Below, one piece after another: positions 1 to 7,792 of a stretch of DNA of 64,000 bases. The DNA is from Streptomyces anulatus (GTDB lineage: Bacteria; Actinomycetota; Actinomycetes; Streptomycetales; Streptomycetaceae), in NCBI RefSeq assembly GCF_014650675.1, contig NZ_BMVK01000025.1, forward strand, positions 1 to 64,000. Reading direction: 5' to 3'. The notes below the pieces were generated by a model, which was given only the letters and a program-made list of their open reading frames with translations, was not told the DNA's origin and made no database searches. Position 1 is the stretch's first letter. Each line of letters opens with the position of its first letter. Made by a program: the position numbers and the translations under genes.

Positions 1-191
1 TCGCTGCGGGAGTACCCGTCCGCCCGGACGTCGGACCGGGGCTCATCGCCCTGCGCGCTGTGCTCCGGCACTCACGCCTGCACCCCATCGACTCCCTGCC
101 CTGGACCCATACGCGCGCCGGGTGGCGAGCCGCCGACAAGACCTGGCGGGGCGCGGAGGCAACCGGTGACCCGATGGACCTCGCACCGTAA
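1..191 (+). CDS. C-terminal fragment of an unidentified protein (cut by window edge)
   Basis: Reading from base 3, a frame stays open from the left edge to a TAA stop at 189-191, giving 62 residues. The third codon positions are strongly GC-biased as in the genuine genes here, and the translation (for example LIALRAVLRHSRLHPIDSLP, then WTHTRAGWRAADKTWRG) looks like ordinary protein rather than a shadow frame. I do not recognise the family. The start lies outside the window. Confidence is limited because only the tail is visible. Confidence 0.45.
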   Translation, partial: AAGVPVRPDVGPGLIALRAVLRHSRLHPIDSLPWTHTRAGWRAADKTWRGAEATGDPMDLAP

Positions 192-431
192 AGCCGTGCG
201 ATCGCCCCCACGAAGCCGCTCGGGCCCTGCCCGTCGAACGCGACGACCCTCACCGCCGAGCACCGCGGCGCCCCCCTCCGGCAGCGAGAAGTCCGGGTGA
301 GCGGCAGTCCATCTGGACGGGCCACGCCAGCACGGTCGTCATCCCGCCGCCGGGCCCTGCCAGCTCTTGTCGGCGGCGTGCCATCCGGCGAGCCGGCCGC
401 GCTGCGCCTGGTCGCCGGAGGCAGGTTCTCA

Positions 432-794
432 GTAGTCGCGATCGTCGCCGTCGCCGTAGCCGTAGTCCGGCTTGTGGCTGGGTCCGGGCTTCGTCGGGGT
501 GGGGGTAGCCGTCGGGGGCCGCGTGATCGGCGGGGTGGTCGGCGGCAGGGTGATCGGGGGGATCGTGACCGGCGGGATCGTGATGGGCGGGTCGGTCACC
601 GGGGGTTGAGTGGGCGGGGGTGTGGTGACCGGCAGTGACGTCGTTCCTAGCGAACCTGGCAGAGGCTTTGGTGACCTGCGTTTTCCCTGATGGGATGGGT
701 TGTGGCGAGTTGCTGATCCTGGCGGCCCGCAGCGGCCCGATGCGCGCCGTGGCGGTCCTGATGGCGACTGCTTGCCGAGTCTCCTGACAGGCTG
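432..794 (-). pseudogene. Pro/Thr-rich protein tail without a start (gene remnant)
   Basis: On the minus strand a frame opens after a TGA near 793-795 and ends at a TGA at 432-434. Its last 60 or so residues are a clear low-complexity linker of PPVTxPPITxPP-type repeats, followed by an acidic, aromatic end (GYGDGDDRDY). Such tails follow membrane segments or kinase domains in actinobacterial surface proteins. Between the upstream stop and the repeat there is no ATG or GTG and no recognisable domain, so this looks like the surviving 3' end of a truncated gene. The junction probably lies near 630-660. The parent family cannot be named. Confidence 0.45.
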
Positions 795-801
795 TCAGGA
801 G
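781..801. repeat. Perfect 9-bp inverted repeat
   Basis: CTCCTGACA, a 3-nt GGC loop, then TGTCAGGAG. The two arms are perfect complements. It lies in the gene-poor stretch upstream of the Pro-rich remnant. It could be a small operator or a terminator-like hairpin; no T-tract follows, and its role is unknown. Confidence 0.5.
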
Positions 802-983
802 GGTGGTGCGGTGCTGGTGAGTGGTCGGCCGGAACCGGTGTGCTCCCACGATCCTGCCGAGGAGTCGCGTTCGACGCCATCTGGCGCTCCCGGCGGTGAC
901 GAGGCGGCGCATGCCGGCGTCCTGGATGGGCCGAGCGCAGGGCGAGGATGGGATGCCCGCCCAGCACGCTGGCAGGCGCTGTG
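795..983. other. Gene-poor stretch, part of a 550-nt gap (435-983)
   Basis: Apart from the Pro-rich remnant and the 9-bp inverted repeat, I see no frame in 435-983 with a plausible start, ribosome binding site and protein-like composition. Frames on both strands are Arg/Pro/Ala-rich and look like shadows or decayed sequence. The region is probably a scar of past rearrangement. Confidence 0.4.
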
Positions 984-1550
984 TCATCCAGCGTTGTTCT
1001 GCGGCACACGGAGGGATACCGGTTCGTCCTGACCGTCCCACACCACCTTGATCACGGCCGGAACGGGATCTTGGTAGTCACCCGCCATCATGAACGTGTG
1101 CGGCTCGTTCTCGCCCAGCGACAGCCCGGCCGGCCAGGACCTCATCGCCGGGTACTCTCCCACCGCGCGGATGTTCCCAGCGCGGGCAGCCCCCTGGTTG
1201 AACAGCAGGAACATGCCACCACCGCTGTACTCGATGCGGAGGTCCACCCGAGGGCGGGACGCCTCTTCCTCCGCCGCACGCCGCTCCGCCGCCTCGCGTC
1301 GCTGATCGGCCAGCGTCTCCTCGGCCACTGTGGCCGACCGTTCCGAAGCAAGGCGTGACAACCGCGCTTCCTCCACCGAAGCTTCAGCGGCTGCAACCGA
1401 CTTCTCGGCCGCGTTCGCGGAACGTCGACCGTCCCGCTGCGCCCTGATGCTGATGACCAGCGCGACCACGGCGGCCAGGCAAGCCAGCCAGGCGGGCCAG
1501 TCCCCCCAACCCAACGATGCGGTCCACGACCGTGCGTATCCCCAGTTCAT
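984..1550 (-). CDS. Hypothetical membrane-anchored coiled-coil protein
   Basis: 188 aa starting at ATG 1550. One hydrophobic segment (about residues 18-36, WPAWLACLAAVVALVISI) is followed by an Ala/Glu/Arg-rich stretch (about 40-95) of coiled-coil composition. A compact C-terminal domain of about 90 residues follows, rich in Gly, aromatic and Pro residues. This suggests a membrane anchor, a helical stalk and a small beta domain. I do not recognise a named family. It stands alone, divergent from the Imm21-like gene that follows. Confidence 0.7.
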   Translation of the reverse strand: MNWGYARSWTASLGWGDWPAWLACLAAVVALVISIRAQRDGRRSANAAEKSVAAAEASVEEARLSRLASERSATVAEETLADQRREAAERRAAEEEASRPRVDLRIEYSGGGMFLLFNQGAARAGNIRAVGEYPAMRSWPAGLSLGENEPHTFMMAGDYQDPVPAVIKVVWDGQDEPVSLRVPQNNAG

Positions 1551-1668
1551 GGACGGACCGTACTGTCGCGGGCCTACGCGGCGCTGCCGGAACGGCGAGC
1601 GGAGTTCTTCGTGGCCTGGGGCCGGTCGCCCCGTGGGCGTTGTCAGTGGACGGGGTCACACTGCTGTC

Positions 1669-2256
1669 ATGAGCGTTTCTTCGTCTCCCGAAGCCCATTC
1701 GTCCTGCGCCTCCCCGGTCTGGGTGGAGTCGATGGGCGGGCCTCTGATAGTCGTCCCCGTCTCCGCGTTGGATGCATGGCGCGGGTGTACGGAGACCGGG
1801 GTCATGGTGGGAGACGCCACCGCGCCGGACGACTACGACCGGGCCTGCGCGGTGGACGGTCTGGCCGGTGTGATCGCCGTCGGCGAGAACGGTGCGCAGG
1901 CACTGGTGTTGGCGGACGAGCCGGCCACGAGCTGCTTTCTACCGGAGCATCGGGCCTTCCTGCGGTGGCTCGCGGCTGACTCCGAGGCCGGGCTGAAGGC
2001 GGCGGCCAGGGCTGTTCTTGCCGACCCCGACACAGAGTGGGAGGAGTGCGGCACGTGGTCATCGGACGGTCCAGCCACACTCATGGACTCTGCCGAAGCG
2101 GGTTCCGCGCTGGACGCCGAGTATCCCGGCGGCGGGATGCCCTCCCAGGCGCCGGCGACGCTGCCTGCCGGCCGCTGGAGGGTCCGAGCCACCCATGCCA
2201 AGGCGGACGGAAAGAACTGGGTCGGCCTGGTCCAGATGCTGCCCGTCGAATCCTGA
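1669..2256 (+). CDS. Imm21-family immunity protein
   Basis: 195 aa from ATG 1669; the frame is open further upstream, but homologous sequence begins close to this start. The N-terminal block WVESMGGPLIVVPVSAL with a following Trp and Cys, and later DYDRACAVDG, LPEHRAFLRWLAADSE and WEECGTW, match my memory of immunity protein 21 of polymorphic toxin systems. Such proteins bind and neutralise a cognate toxin in the cytoplasm. No toxin, WXG100 protein or secretion gene lies nearby, so this is an orphan immunity gene that may protect against toxins of competing strains. Family assignment is from remembered motifs, not a search. Confidence 0.7.
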   Translation: MSVSSSPEAHSSCASPVWVESMGGPLIVVPVSALDAWRGCTETGVMVGDATAPDDYDRACAVDGLAGVIAVGENGAQALVLADEPATSCFLPEHRAFLRWLAADSEAGLKAAARAVLADPDTEWEECGTWSSDGPATLMDSAEAGSALDAEYPGGGMPSQAPATLPAGRWRVRATHAKADGKNWVGLVQMLPVES

Positions 2257-2616
2257 ACGGTCAGCTGCTTCGGCTGAGTGCGGTCACATGCTGCGCGCAA
2301 GGTTGTGCGGGGCCTGTCCAAGACGGCTCCGGTGCCGTGACCCACACCAGCCACACCAAGATCATCTCGCCTGTCGCCTGTCGCCTGTCGCCTGTCGCCT
2401 GTCGCCTGTCGCCTGTGGCCAGGCGTTACGGGACAGCTCTCAGGCGGACGAGGCGCTTCGCCTTCCGATGTCCGGTCACTCCCTGGGTAGGACAGCCGGA
2501 GTCGCTCTCACCCGCCCGGCGGAGGCGGTTCCGTACCCGGAAGGATCCTGACCGGCCTCGTCGGCTGCGAGTCTCGAAGCGCGGGTCGGTCCGGCCCGCG
2601 GACGCAGGGAGCGCAG
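2257..2616. other. 360-nt intergenic region with a short tandem repeat
   Basis: No credible gene. It contains the heptamer array at 2368-2416 and then the presumed promoter region of the downstream membrane protein gene. No clear -10/-35 pair was identified. Confidence 0.5.
2368..2416. repeat. Seven tandem copies of a 7-bp unit
   Basis: The unit CGCCTGT is repeated exactly seven times without a mismatch (49 bp). It is intergenic, about 200 nt upstream of the membrane protein gene at 2617. The unit is not a multiple of three and no gene spans it, so it is a non-coding microsatellite prone to slippage. Confidence 0.9.
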
Positions 2617-3267
2617 ATGTCCATGGCCAGGCCGACCACGACGAGCGAAGGACCGGCACACGCGCCACGCGGAGTGGGCCGCCTGCGGCAGGCGTGGCGT
2701 GCGGCTCACGAGCCCGCCGCGGGGGTACCGCGCTGGGCCCGCAGGGTCGCCTGCACCGTGCCGCTGGTGGTGCTCCCGTCCGGAATCTGGCGCCTGGGCG
2801 TGCTGTTCACCGAGGACAAACGGGGCGGGGCCATCGAAGACTGGGCGATGAACGGCTACATCGTCCTCCTCACCCTCCTCTCCGAGGTCCTCGCGTTCAC
2901 GGCCGTCGGGCTGGTCGCCCGCTGGGGCGAGGTGGTCCCGCGCTGGATGCCGTGGCTGCGCGGGCGGCGGGTACCGACAGCCGCCGCGGTCGTCCCGGCC
3001 ATGATCGGGGCGACGATCCTGACCCTGGTCTTCACGGTCGTCGCGACCGTCACCACGGTCACCCAGTCCAAGACCAATGGCGATCCGCTGCCGGCCGACT
3101 TCCCGAGCAGGGCCGGTGGCTGGGAAACCGTCTACTTCTACGCCGCCTACGTCCCCCTGGTCCTGTGGGGCCCGATGCTCGGGATCCTCACGTACGCGTA
3201 CTGGCGCCGGCGTGGGTCGGCAACGACCGGGCCGCTGCTGCCGCCGACGAGCGGCACCATCACGTGA
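2617..3267 (+). CDS. Hypothetical integral membrane protein
   Basis: 216 aa from ATG 2617 (a second Met lies two codons later). Four hydrophobic segments are visible, at about residues 45-65, 82-104, 123-146 and 175-195, separated by short charged loops and ending in a Thr/Pro-rich tail. The layout (cytosolic N-terminus, four spans, a short loop with SKTNGDPLP) resembles small uncharacterised actinobacterial membrane proteins. No enzymatic motif or operon partner was seen. Function unknown. Confidence 0.75.
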   Translation: MSMARPTTTSEGPAHAPRGVGRLRQAWRAAHEPAAGVPRWARRVACTVPLVVLPSGIWRLGVLFTEDKRGGAIEDWAMNGYIVLLTLLSEVLAFTAVGLVARWGEVVPRWMPWLRGRRVPTAAAVVPAMIGATILTLVFTVVATVTTVTQSKTNGDPLPADFPSRAGGWETVYFYAAYVPLVLWGPMLGILTYAYWRRRGSATTGPLLPPTSGTIT

Positions 3268-3622
3268 TCCTTTGCCAGTCGCATCTCCTCGCGATGTTCT
3301 CCTGGGGAATCGTCCTTGCGACGTGCTCGGGCAGCGACGTACACCTCCGCAGCACCACCTCGGCGGGTGAGGAGATGAGACGGCCACCGGGACGAGAGCT
3401 CTCACGACGGTGATCTGTCGGTGCGCCGGCCGGAGTGCCCGATCATCCGCGTCACCGGTGCAGCCGGTGGGAAGTGGCCCGGGGCCTCTCCGTTGTCCGC
3501 TGCGCCGAAAGGTGTACAGGGGGATCGTCCGCGTGCACGACGTTCCTGACTGGTGGTCGGGCGAGCCTGGAAGGCACACGGGGTTGTCGATGGGAGTCGG
3601 CCCTGCCGTCAGAAGGAGCGCT
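3268..3622. other. 355-nt intergenic region, nothing identified
   Basis: Between the membrane protein gene and the CPBP gene I see no coding frame with a start and ribosome binding site, no strong hairpin and no recognisable operator. It presumably holds a terminator or promoter. The only site I can point to is the AGAAGGAG ribosome binding site at 3611-3618. Confidence 0.4.
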
Positions 3623-4522
3623 GTGACCGAGCTGCACGTACGACATCCTCCGTCCGCGCCCACGGCCGCCGGGGCCATGGGCCGTGCGTTGGCCGGCGGC
3701 CTGATCATGGCGGTGGCTCTCGGTGTCGGCAACGGCCTCGGCCCCGTACTGGCGGACATCACCGGAGCCGGTGGCCTGGCCGCCCGGCTGATTGCCGCGG
3801 CCATCGTTACCGTCATGGCCGTGCCGTTCGTCCTGCGGCTGTCACACTCCCGGACGGTCGGTTTCGGCAGCCCGGGCGCGAGCCTACGGGCGTTCCTCAC
3901 CGGCGTCGGGGTGACGGCCGCCGGAGCGGTGCTGGTCCTGGGCGCGGGCACGGCCATGGGACTACTCGTCTGGCAGCAGCTGGACCTCGTCACCCTGGTT
4001 GGCTTTCTCGTCACCAACACCGCCGTCGCGTTCCTGCTCGAAGCCCTGCCCGAGGAGACGACGCTGCGCGGCTACACCTGGACATCGCTGCGCGGACGGT
4101 TCGGGCCCGCACCGGCGGTGCTCGGCACCACAGCGGTCTTCATGCTCGTGCCGGGCGCATCGACGCTGGTGACGGCGGGCATCGCCCGGTTGGCCGGTGA
4201 CGATCCGGGCCACATCGGCATCGCCCCGGAGGGGCAGCATCCGGTCGACTACCTCGTCCTCCTGGCGATCTTCAGCCTCACTCTGATCGCCGCCCGTGCG
4301 GCCGTGGGCCACGCCCCGCTGTGGGCGGCGATCGGCACGCACCTGACCGTCCTGACCGCGAACCGCATCATGCTGCAGGGCGAGGACCGCGACACGGGCG
4401 TGACGGTGGAGCAGACGTCCGGTGACGCGGTGCTGCTCGTACCGCTGTACCTGGTGGTCGTCGCGATCGCCTTCCTGGCGTGCCGCCGGGTCACGCGTCG
4501 GCACACGCCCGGCGAAAAGTAG
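3623..4522 (+). CDS. CPBP (CAAX protease and bacteriocin-processing) family membrane protein
   Basis: 299 aa from GTG 3623, chosen because AGAAGGAG sits six bases upstream; an in-frame ATG at 3590 is the alternative. Around eight hydrophobic segments. The hallmark EExxxR motif is present as EETTLR (E144, E145, R149), and a later membrane segment carries His240 and Asn247, consistent with the remaining metal/catalytic motifs. Family members are intramembrane glutamic proteases that process membrane proteins or peptides. The substrate is unknown. It has no peptide-maturation neighbours, so a housekeeping or immunity-type role is as likely as bacteriocin processing. Confidence 0.75.
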   Translation: MTELHVRHPPSAPTAAGAMGRALAGGLIMAVALGVGNGLGPVLADITGAGGLAARLIAAAIVTVMAVPFVLRLSHSRTVGFGSPGASLRAFLTGVGVTAAGAVLVLGAGTAMGLLVWQQLDLVTLVGFLVTNTAVAFLLEALPEETTLRGYTWTSLRGRFGPAPAVLGTTAVFMLVPGASTLVTAGIARLAGDDPGHIGIAPEGQHPVDYLVLLAIFSLTLIAARAAVGHAPLWAAIGTHLTVLTANRIMLQGEDRDTGVTVEQTSGDAVLLVPLYLVVVAIAFLACRRVTRRHTPGEK

Positions 4523-4742
4523 GCGGTCACCGTCACCGGTCTGCTCGACGCCGGGCTGGTCCGACCCGCACGTCCTCGGTCAAGGAGGATCTTCATGAGC
4601 GTGTCGTAAGCGTTCCGCTGTGCGGCGAGCCCGACGTGCCGGTCTCCACGGAGAGAACGAAGTCCTTGTCGACGGTGGAGGAGAAGGTGTTGATCCGGTG
4701 AGAAATCCGGACCAAGGGCTGTCCCTGTCCCGCAAGGACTGC

Positions 4743-5246
4743 TCATGGCTCCGGGAAGGGCAGGGTGTAGTCCATCACCTGCAGCAACTTTCGAGCAGGG
4801 GCCGCCTCCTCCGGCCGTACGGAGGAGGCGACCCCCTCGATGACTGACCGGCCCGCGTACACGGCTGTCCTCGCGGCTGTCTCCCAGCCGGTCTGCTGCT
4901 GGTAGCTCGCGTCGTGCTTGCGGTCCCGGGTCGCCGCAGCGGCGGTGTGCCACTGGTCGGTCCGGCATATGTCTCCCAGCAGGTCCAGCAACTCGGCCCC
5001 GCAAGCCACGTGCGGGGAACCGACCAGTTCGAGAAGAAACGGGACCGTGGGAGCCGTCGCCTCTCCGACGACGAACCCCAGCGCACAGATGGCATCACCC
5101 AGGTCGTCGATGGCGATGCGGGCCATGTCCTCATCCCCGTAAGCGATCCGGGACAGCAGAGAGGGAATGCCACCGGCCGCAGCCCCCGTCGCATCGCGCA
5201 GTTCTCCCCAGCGGACCCCGGAGACGCTCCTCAACACACTTCCCAC
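4743..5246 (-). CDS. HEAT-repeat-like hypothetical protein
   Basis: 167 aa from GTG 5246, preceded by GAGGAG seven bases upstream. The frame is open further upstream, but composition degrades there. The start VGSVLRSVSGVRWGELRDA and the paired helices that follow (PSLLSRIAYGDEDMARIAID, then a segment ending PTVPFLLELV) fit alpha-helical HEAT/armadillo-like repeat proteins that are abundant and uncharacterised in Streptomyces. Such proteins usually scaffold protein contacts. No catalytic motif. It sits alone between a plus-strand gene and a divergent membrane protein. Confidence 0.7.
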   Translation of the reverse strand: MGSVLRSVSGVRWGELRDATGAAAGGIPSLLSRIAYGDEDMARIAIDDLGDAICALGFVVGEATAPTVPFLLELVGSPHVACGAELLDLLGDICRTDQWHTAAAATRDRKHDASYQQQTGWETAARTAVYAGRSVIEGVASSVRPEEAAPARKLLQVMDYTLPFPEP

Positions 5247-5391
5247 GCCCTGCTCCTCATCAGATCCTCGTGCCGGCCCCTGCGGCGTCCTGGAAGCCGT
5301 ATATCTCAACCGGTCATGACGCCGGGTGGTCGAGCACATCTCATGGCCCGTTACATGCAACCTTGGGCTTGCGCCGGGAGTCGTTTCAGTC

Positions 5392-6174
5392 ATGTCCTCC
5401 TCCCCGATTGTCCGCGGCCGCGGGGCCACTGCCACGCTGCGGAAGTCAGCCGTCATCGTCGACCGCGACCAGGTGCGCACCACCATTCCGTTCGAAGTCA
5501 TTCAGGAGGCACGAGTAGGCGGACGTCGCGCGCGTACGGTCGAGATTGTTCTCACCGACGGCGTGACTCACGAACTCCGGGCGAACAACGCGACCTCCGC
5601 AACAGCGTTCGCGGCTGCCGTCAGCGCCGGCCTTCCGGTGGAACTCGATCCGCGCGGAAGCGGGCTCGTCCGAACCAAGAGGTTGCGCGCGCCCGAAGCC
5701 CCGCCACTGTTCACCGACTGGCGCATACCAACTGCGGTCCTCTGTGGCGCAGTCGCCTACTGCGGATACCTGATATATCTCGGCGTCGCGCATTCATCCG
5801 AGCTCATCATCGGTGCGGTCGTCGGCCTCTTCCCTCTCATCCTGGGCTCGGTAGGCACTTTCATGTCAGTGAAGCACCTGTGCGACAGGGTCGTGCTGCG
5901 ACGGAGAGGCGTGACGGTCGAGGCGGTCTCCGCGCACAAACTGCATGGGAGATCGGAGTACCGATTCATCGACGGAGAGGGCAGTAAACGCACCTTCAAG
6001 AGTGCGCTCAACACGGGCATCCTCGAGGTGACCTACGACCCCAGGAACTCGAAGCGGATGGCTGCGAACATTCCGCTCCTGCTGGCCGTGCCGGTAACGG
6101 TCCTGAAGCTGGCTGTCGCCTTGGGCCTGGTGGCAGTGGGCGTGGTCGCCGCCTTCAGCCCCGTGATTCCCTGA
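5392..6174 (+). CDS. Hypothetical membrane protein with flanking soluble domains
   Basis: 260 aa from ATG 5392. Residues 1-85 form a soluble beta-rich domain (phrases such as VIVDRDQVRTTIPFEVIQEA), reminiscent of PH-like or DUF4429 domains. Two hydrophobic segments follow (about 108-125 and 130-152). A second soluble beta-type domain (about 155-225) contains YRFIDGEGSKRTFKS and VTYDPRNSKR, similar in flavour to DUF3592-like domains. A last membrane span lies near 228-258. The family is inferred from composition only. It is monocistronic and divergent from the HEAT-like gene. Confidence 0.7.
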   Translation: MSSSPIVRGRGATATLRKSAVIVDRDQVRTTIPFEVIQEARVGGRRARTVEIVLTDGVTHELRANNATSATAFAAAVSAGLPVELDPRGSGLVRTKRLRAPEAPPLFTDWRIPTAVLCGAVAYCGYLIYLGVAHSSELIIGAVVGLFPLILGSVGTFMSVKHLCDRVVLRRRGVTVEAVSAHKLHGRSEYRFIDGEGSKRTFKSALNTGILEVTYDPRNSKRMAANIPLLLAVPVTVLKLAVALGLVAVGVVAAFSPVIP

Positions 6175-6179
6175 CGCCC

Positions 6180-6447
6180 CGTGTGCTCGCACCCGGCCCC
6201 TGGGCGGTCCTTGCACCCCCGGCCACGGACCGCCGGCCGGCACTGAATGCCCCGGCGCCTCCAGGAGGAGCCACCCACGCTCCGCCGGGCGCCGGGCTTT
6301 CGACCGCAGCCCCTCGACCTTCGCCGGCGTCGCTCCGAGGCCGAGCTCCACCGCGATCTCCTTGGCTCGCAGCGGCCCGTGACCTGTGGATCGCTGCTGT
6401 TCCAGCACGCCCAGAATCCGTTGACAGTCCGGCGCCGGAACCATCAC
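6180..6447 (-). pseudogene. Remnant of a winged-helix DNA-binding protein
   Basis: From GTG 6447 the minus strand encodes PAPDCQRILGVLEQQRS and then KEIAVELGLGATPAKVEGLR and ERGWL, a well-formed helix-turn-helix of the type often found beside actinobacterial transposases. After the ERGWL position the translation turns into Gly/Pro/Arg-rich sequence and runs antisense across the neighbouring membrane protein gene, which suggests a frameshift or truncation. I treat it as a decayed gene; the 3' limit is approximate. Confidence 0.4.
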
Positions 6448-6519
6448 CGGCCGGTCCGCTGCGGTATGGCGTGAGCTCCCACCGGGTGGGGCCCTGCGTG
6501 GAGCCTCGCTCCGATGATC

Positions 6520-6560
6520 AATGGTTCACGATCTCCTGAATTCACCATTACGTGTACTCT
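6520..6560 (+). promoter_or_regulatory. Putative operator/promoter of the cmtR-like gene
   Basis: AATGGT (6520-6525) and ACCATT (6544-6549) form an inverted repeat. TACTCT at 6555-6560 is a fair -10 hexamer placed eight bases before the GTG at 6568, so transcription would start at or near the start codon and give a leaderless mRNA. An operator overlapping this promoter would allow the metal sensor to repress its own operon. No good -35 was found. The site is inferred. Confidence 0.45.
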
Positions 6561-6567
6561 CATCGAT

Positions 6568-6903
6568 GTGCTGACTCTCGCTGCTGACATCGAGGTGCTT
6601 GCGCGGTTCGGCCGCGCCCTCGCCGACCCGATCCGATGCAGGATCCTTCTCGCCCTGCGTGAAGCTCCGGCTCATCCCGCTGACCTCGCCGACGTCCTGG
6701 GGATCTCCCGGACCCGGTTGTCGAATCACCTGGCGTGCCTGCGCGACTGCGGTCTGGTTGTTGCGGTGCCGGTCGGTCGACGTGCCCGCTACGAGCTCGC
6801 CGACGAACGCCTGGGGCGTGCCCTGGACGACCTGCGCACTGCGGTCGTGGCCGTCGAGGCCGACAAGACCTGCCCGGACACGGACTCGAAGGGCTGCTGC
6901 TGA
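6568..6903 (+). CDS. cmtR: CmtR-type ArsR/SmtB metal-sensing repressor
   Basis: 111 aa from GTG 6568. Starting here aligns the protein colinearly with Mycobacterium tuberculosis CmtR, and the three known Cd(II)/Pb(II) ligands fall at the same numbers: Cys57 and Cys61 in NHLACLRDC within the recognition helix, and Cys102 near the C-terminus. An extra CC ends the protein. An in-frame ATG at 6514 exists but would break this match. CmtR dimers repress until soft metal binds. The TGA overlaps the ATG of the cation transporter by one base, so the two are co-expressed and the transporter is the obvious target. Confidence 0.85.
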   Translation: MLTLAADIEVLARFGRALADPIRCRILLALREAPAHPADLADVLGISRTRLSNHLACLRDCGLVVAVPVGRRARYELADERLGRALDDLRTAVVAVEADKTCPDTDSKGCC

Positions 6904-7622
6904 TGACCGCGGAGATATCCATCGGCACAGGCCCGTCCCCGGCCCGCCGCGAGGTGTTGGCGAAGCGCATACGGCTGCTGGTCGCGGCCACCATCACCTA
7001 CAACGTCATCGAGGCGGTCGTCGCGATCACCGCCGGGAAACTCGCCTCCTCGACCGCACTGATCGGTTTCGGTCTGGATTCCGTCATCGAGGTGTCCTCC
7101 GCCGCCGCGGTGGCCTGGCAGTTCTCCGCCCGGGAGCACGCCGTGCGCGAGGCACGGGAGAAGACCACCCTGCGGATCATCGCCGTCTCCTTCTTCGTGC
7201 TCGCCGCCTACGTCACCGTCGACGCCGTTCGGGCCCTGACCGGTACCGGAGAAGCGGAGCGCTCCATCCTCGGCATCGTCATCGCCGCCCTGTCCCTGGC
7301 GATCATGCCGTTCCTCTCCGCCGCCCAGCGCAAGGCCGGCCGCGAACTCGGCTCCGCCAGCGCGGTCGCCGACTCCAAGCAGACCCTGCTGTGCACCTAC
7401 CTCTCCGCCGTCCTGCTGATCGGCCTGGTCCTCAATGCCACCCTCGGCTGGTCCTGGGCCGACCCTATCGCCGCCCTCGTCATCGCCGCCATCGCGCTCA
7501 AGGAAGGCCGCGACGCCTGGCAGGGCAAGGGCTGTTGCGCGGCGCCGGCCGCAGCCGGGTCTCTTCCGGCGTCCGAAGCTGACGCCTGCGGCTGCCGTTC
7601 CGGGTGCGGCTGCAGTACATGA
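6903..7622 (+). CDS. Cation diffusion facilitator family transporter
   Basis: 239 aa from ATG 6903, overlapping the repressor stop by one base. Six hydrophobic segments. GFGLDSVIEV in the second span and VADSKQTLLC in a later span carry the polar residues expected for metal transport. The C-terminus has a Cys cluster (GKGCC, then CGCRSGCGC) that replaces the usual His-rich soluble domain and probably binds soft metals. It should export Cd/Pb/Zn-like ions by proton antiport. The CmtR-type partner argues for cadmium or lead detoxification. Confidence 0.85.
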   Translation: MTAEISIGTGPSPARREVLAKRIRLLVAATITYNVIEAVVAITAGKLASSTALIGFGLDSVIEVSSAAAVAWQFSAREHAVREAREKTTLRIIAVSFFVLAAYVTVDAVRALTGTGEAERSILGIVIAALSLAIMPFLSAAQRKAGRELGSASAVADSKQTLLCTYLSAVLLIGLVLNATLGWSWADPIAALVIAAIALKEGRDAWQGKGCCAAPAAAGSLPASEADACGCRSGCGCST

Positions 7623-7792
7623 TCGGCCGGCCCCGGTGCCGCCGAAACCCGGGCTCCGGCCGCTCGGACGCATCGGACTCCAGGCCGGAACCCCGCGCAC
7701 GGACCGGATCGTCCGGGCGCTGAGTCAGGAGTGCCGGCGGTGTCGGACGGGGCGCGCTCCCGGCGGATGCGGTCTGTCGGGTCGCTGTCGGT

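Noticed and set aside
655..984. Possible transposase or integrase remnant on the minus strand
   Set aside because: No catalytic motif or terminal inverted repeats could be identified; the frames look like decayed or shadow sequence.
4523..4742. Short frames on both strands between the CPBP and HEAT-like genes
   Set aside because: No ribosome binding site and no protein-like composition. Most likely untranslated or terminator sequence.
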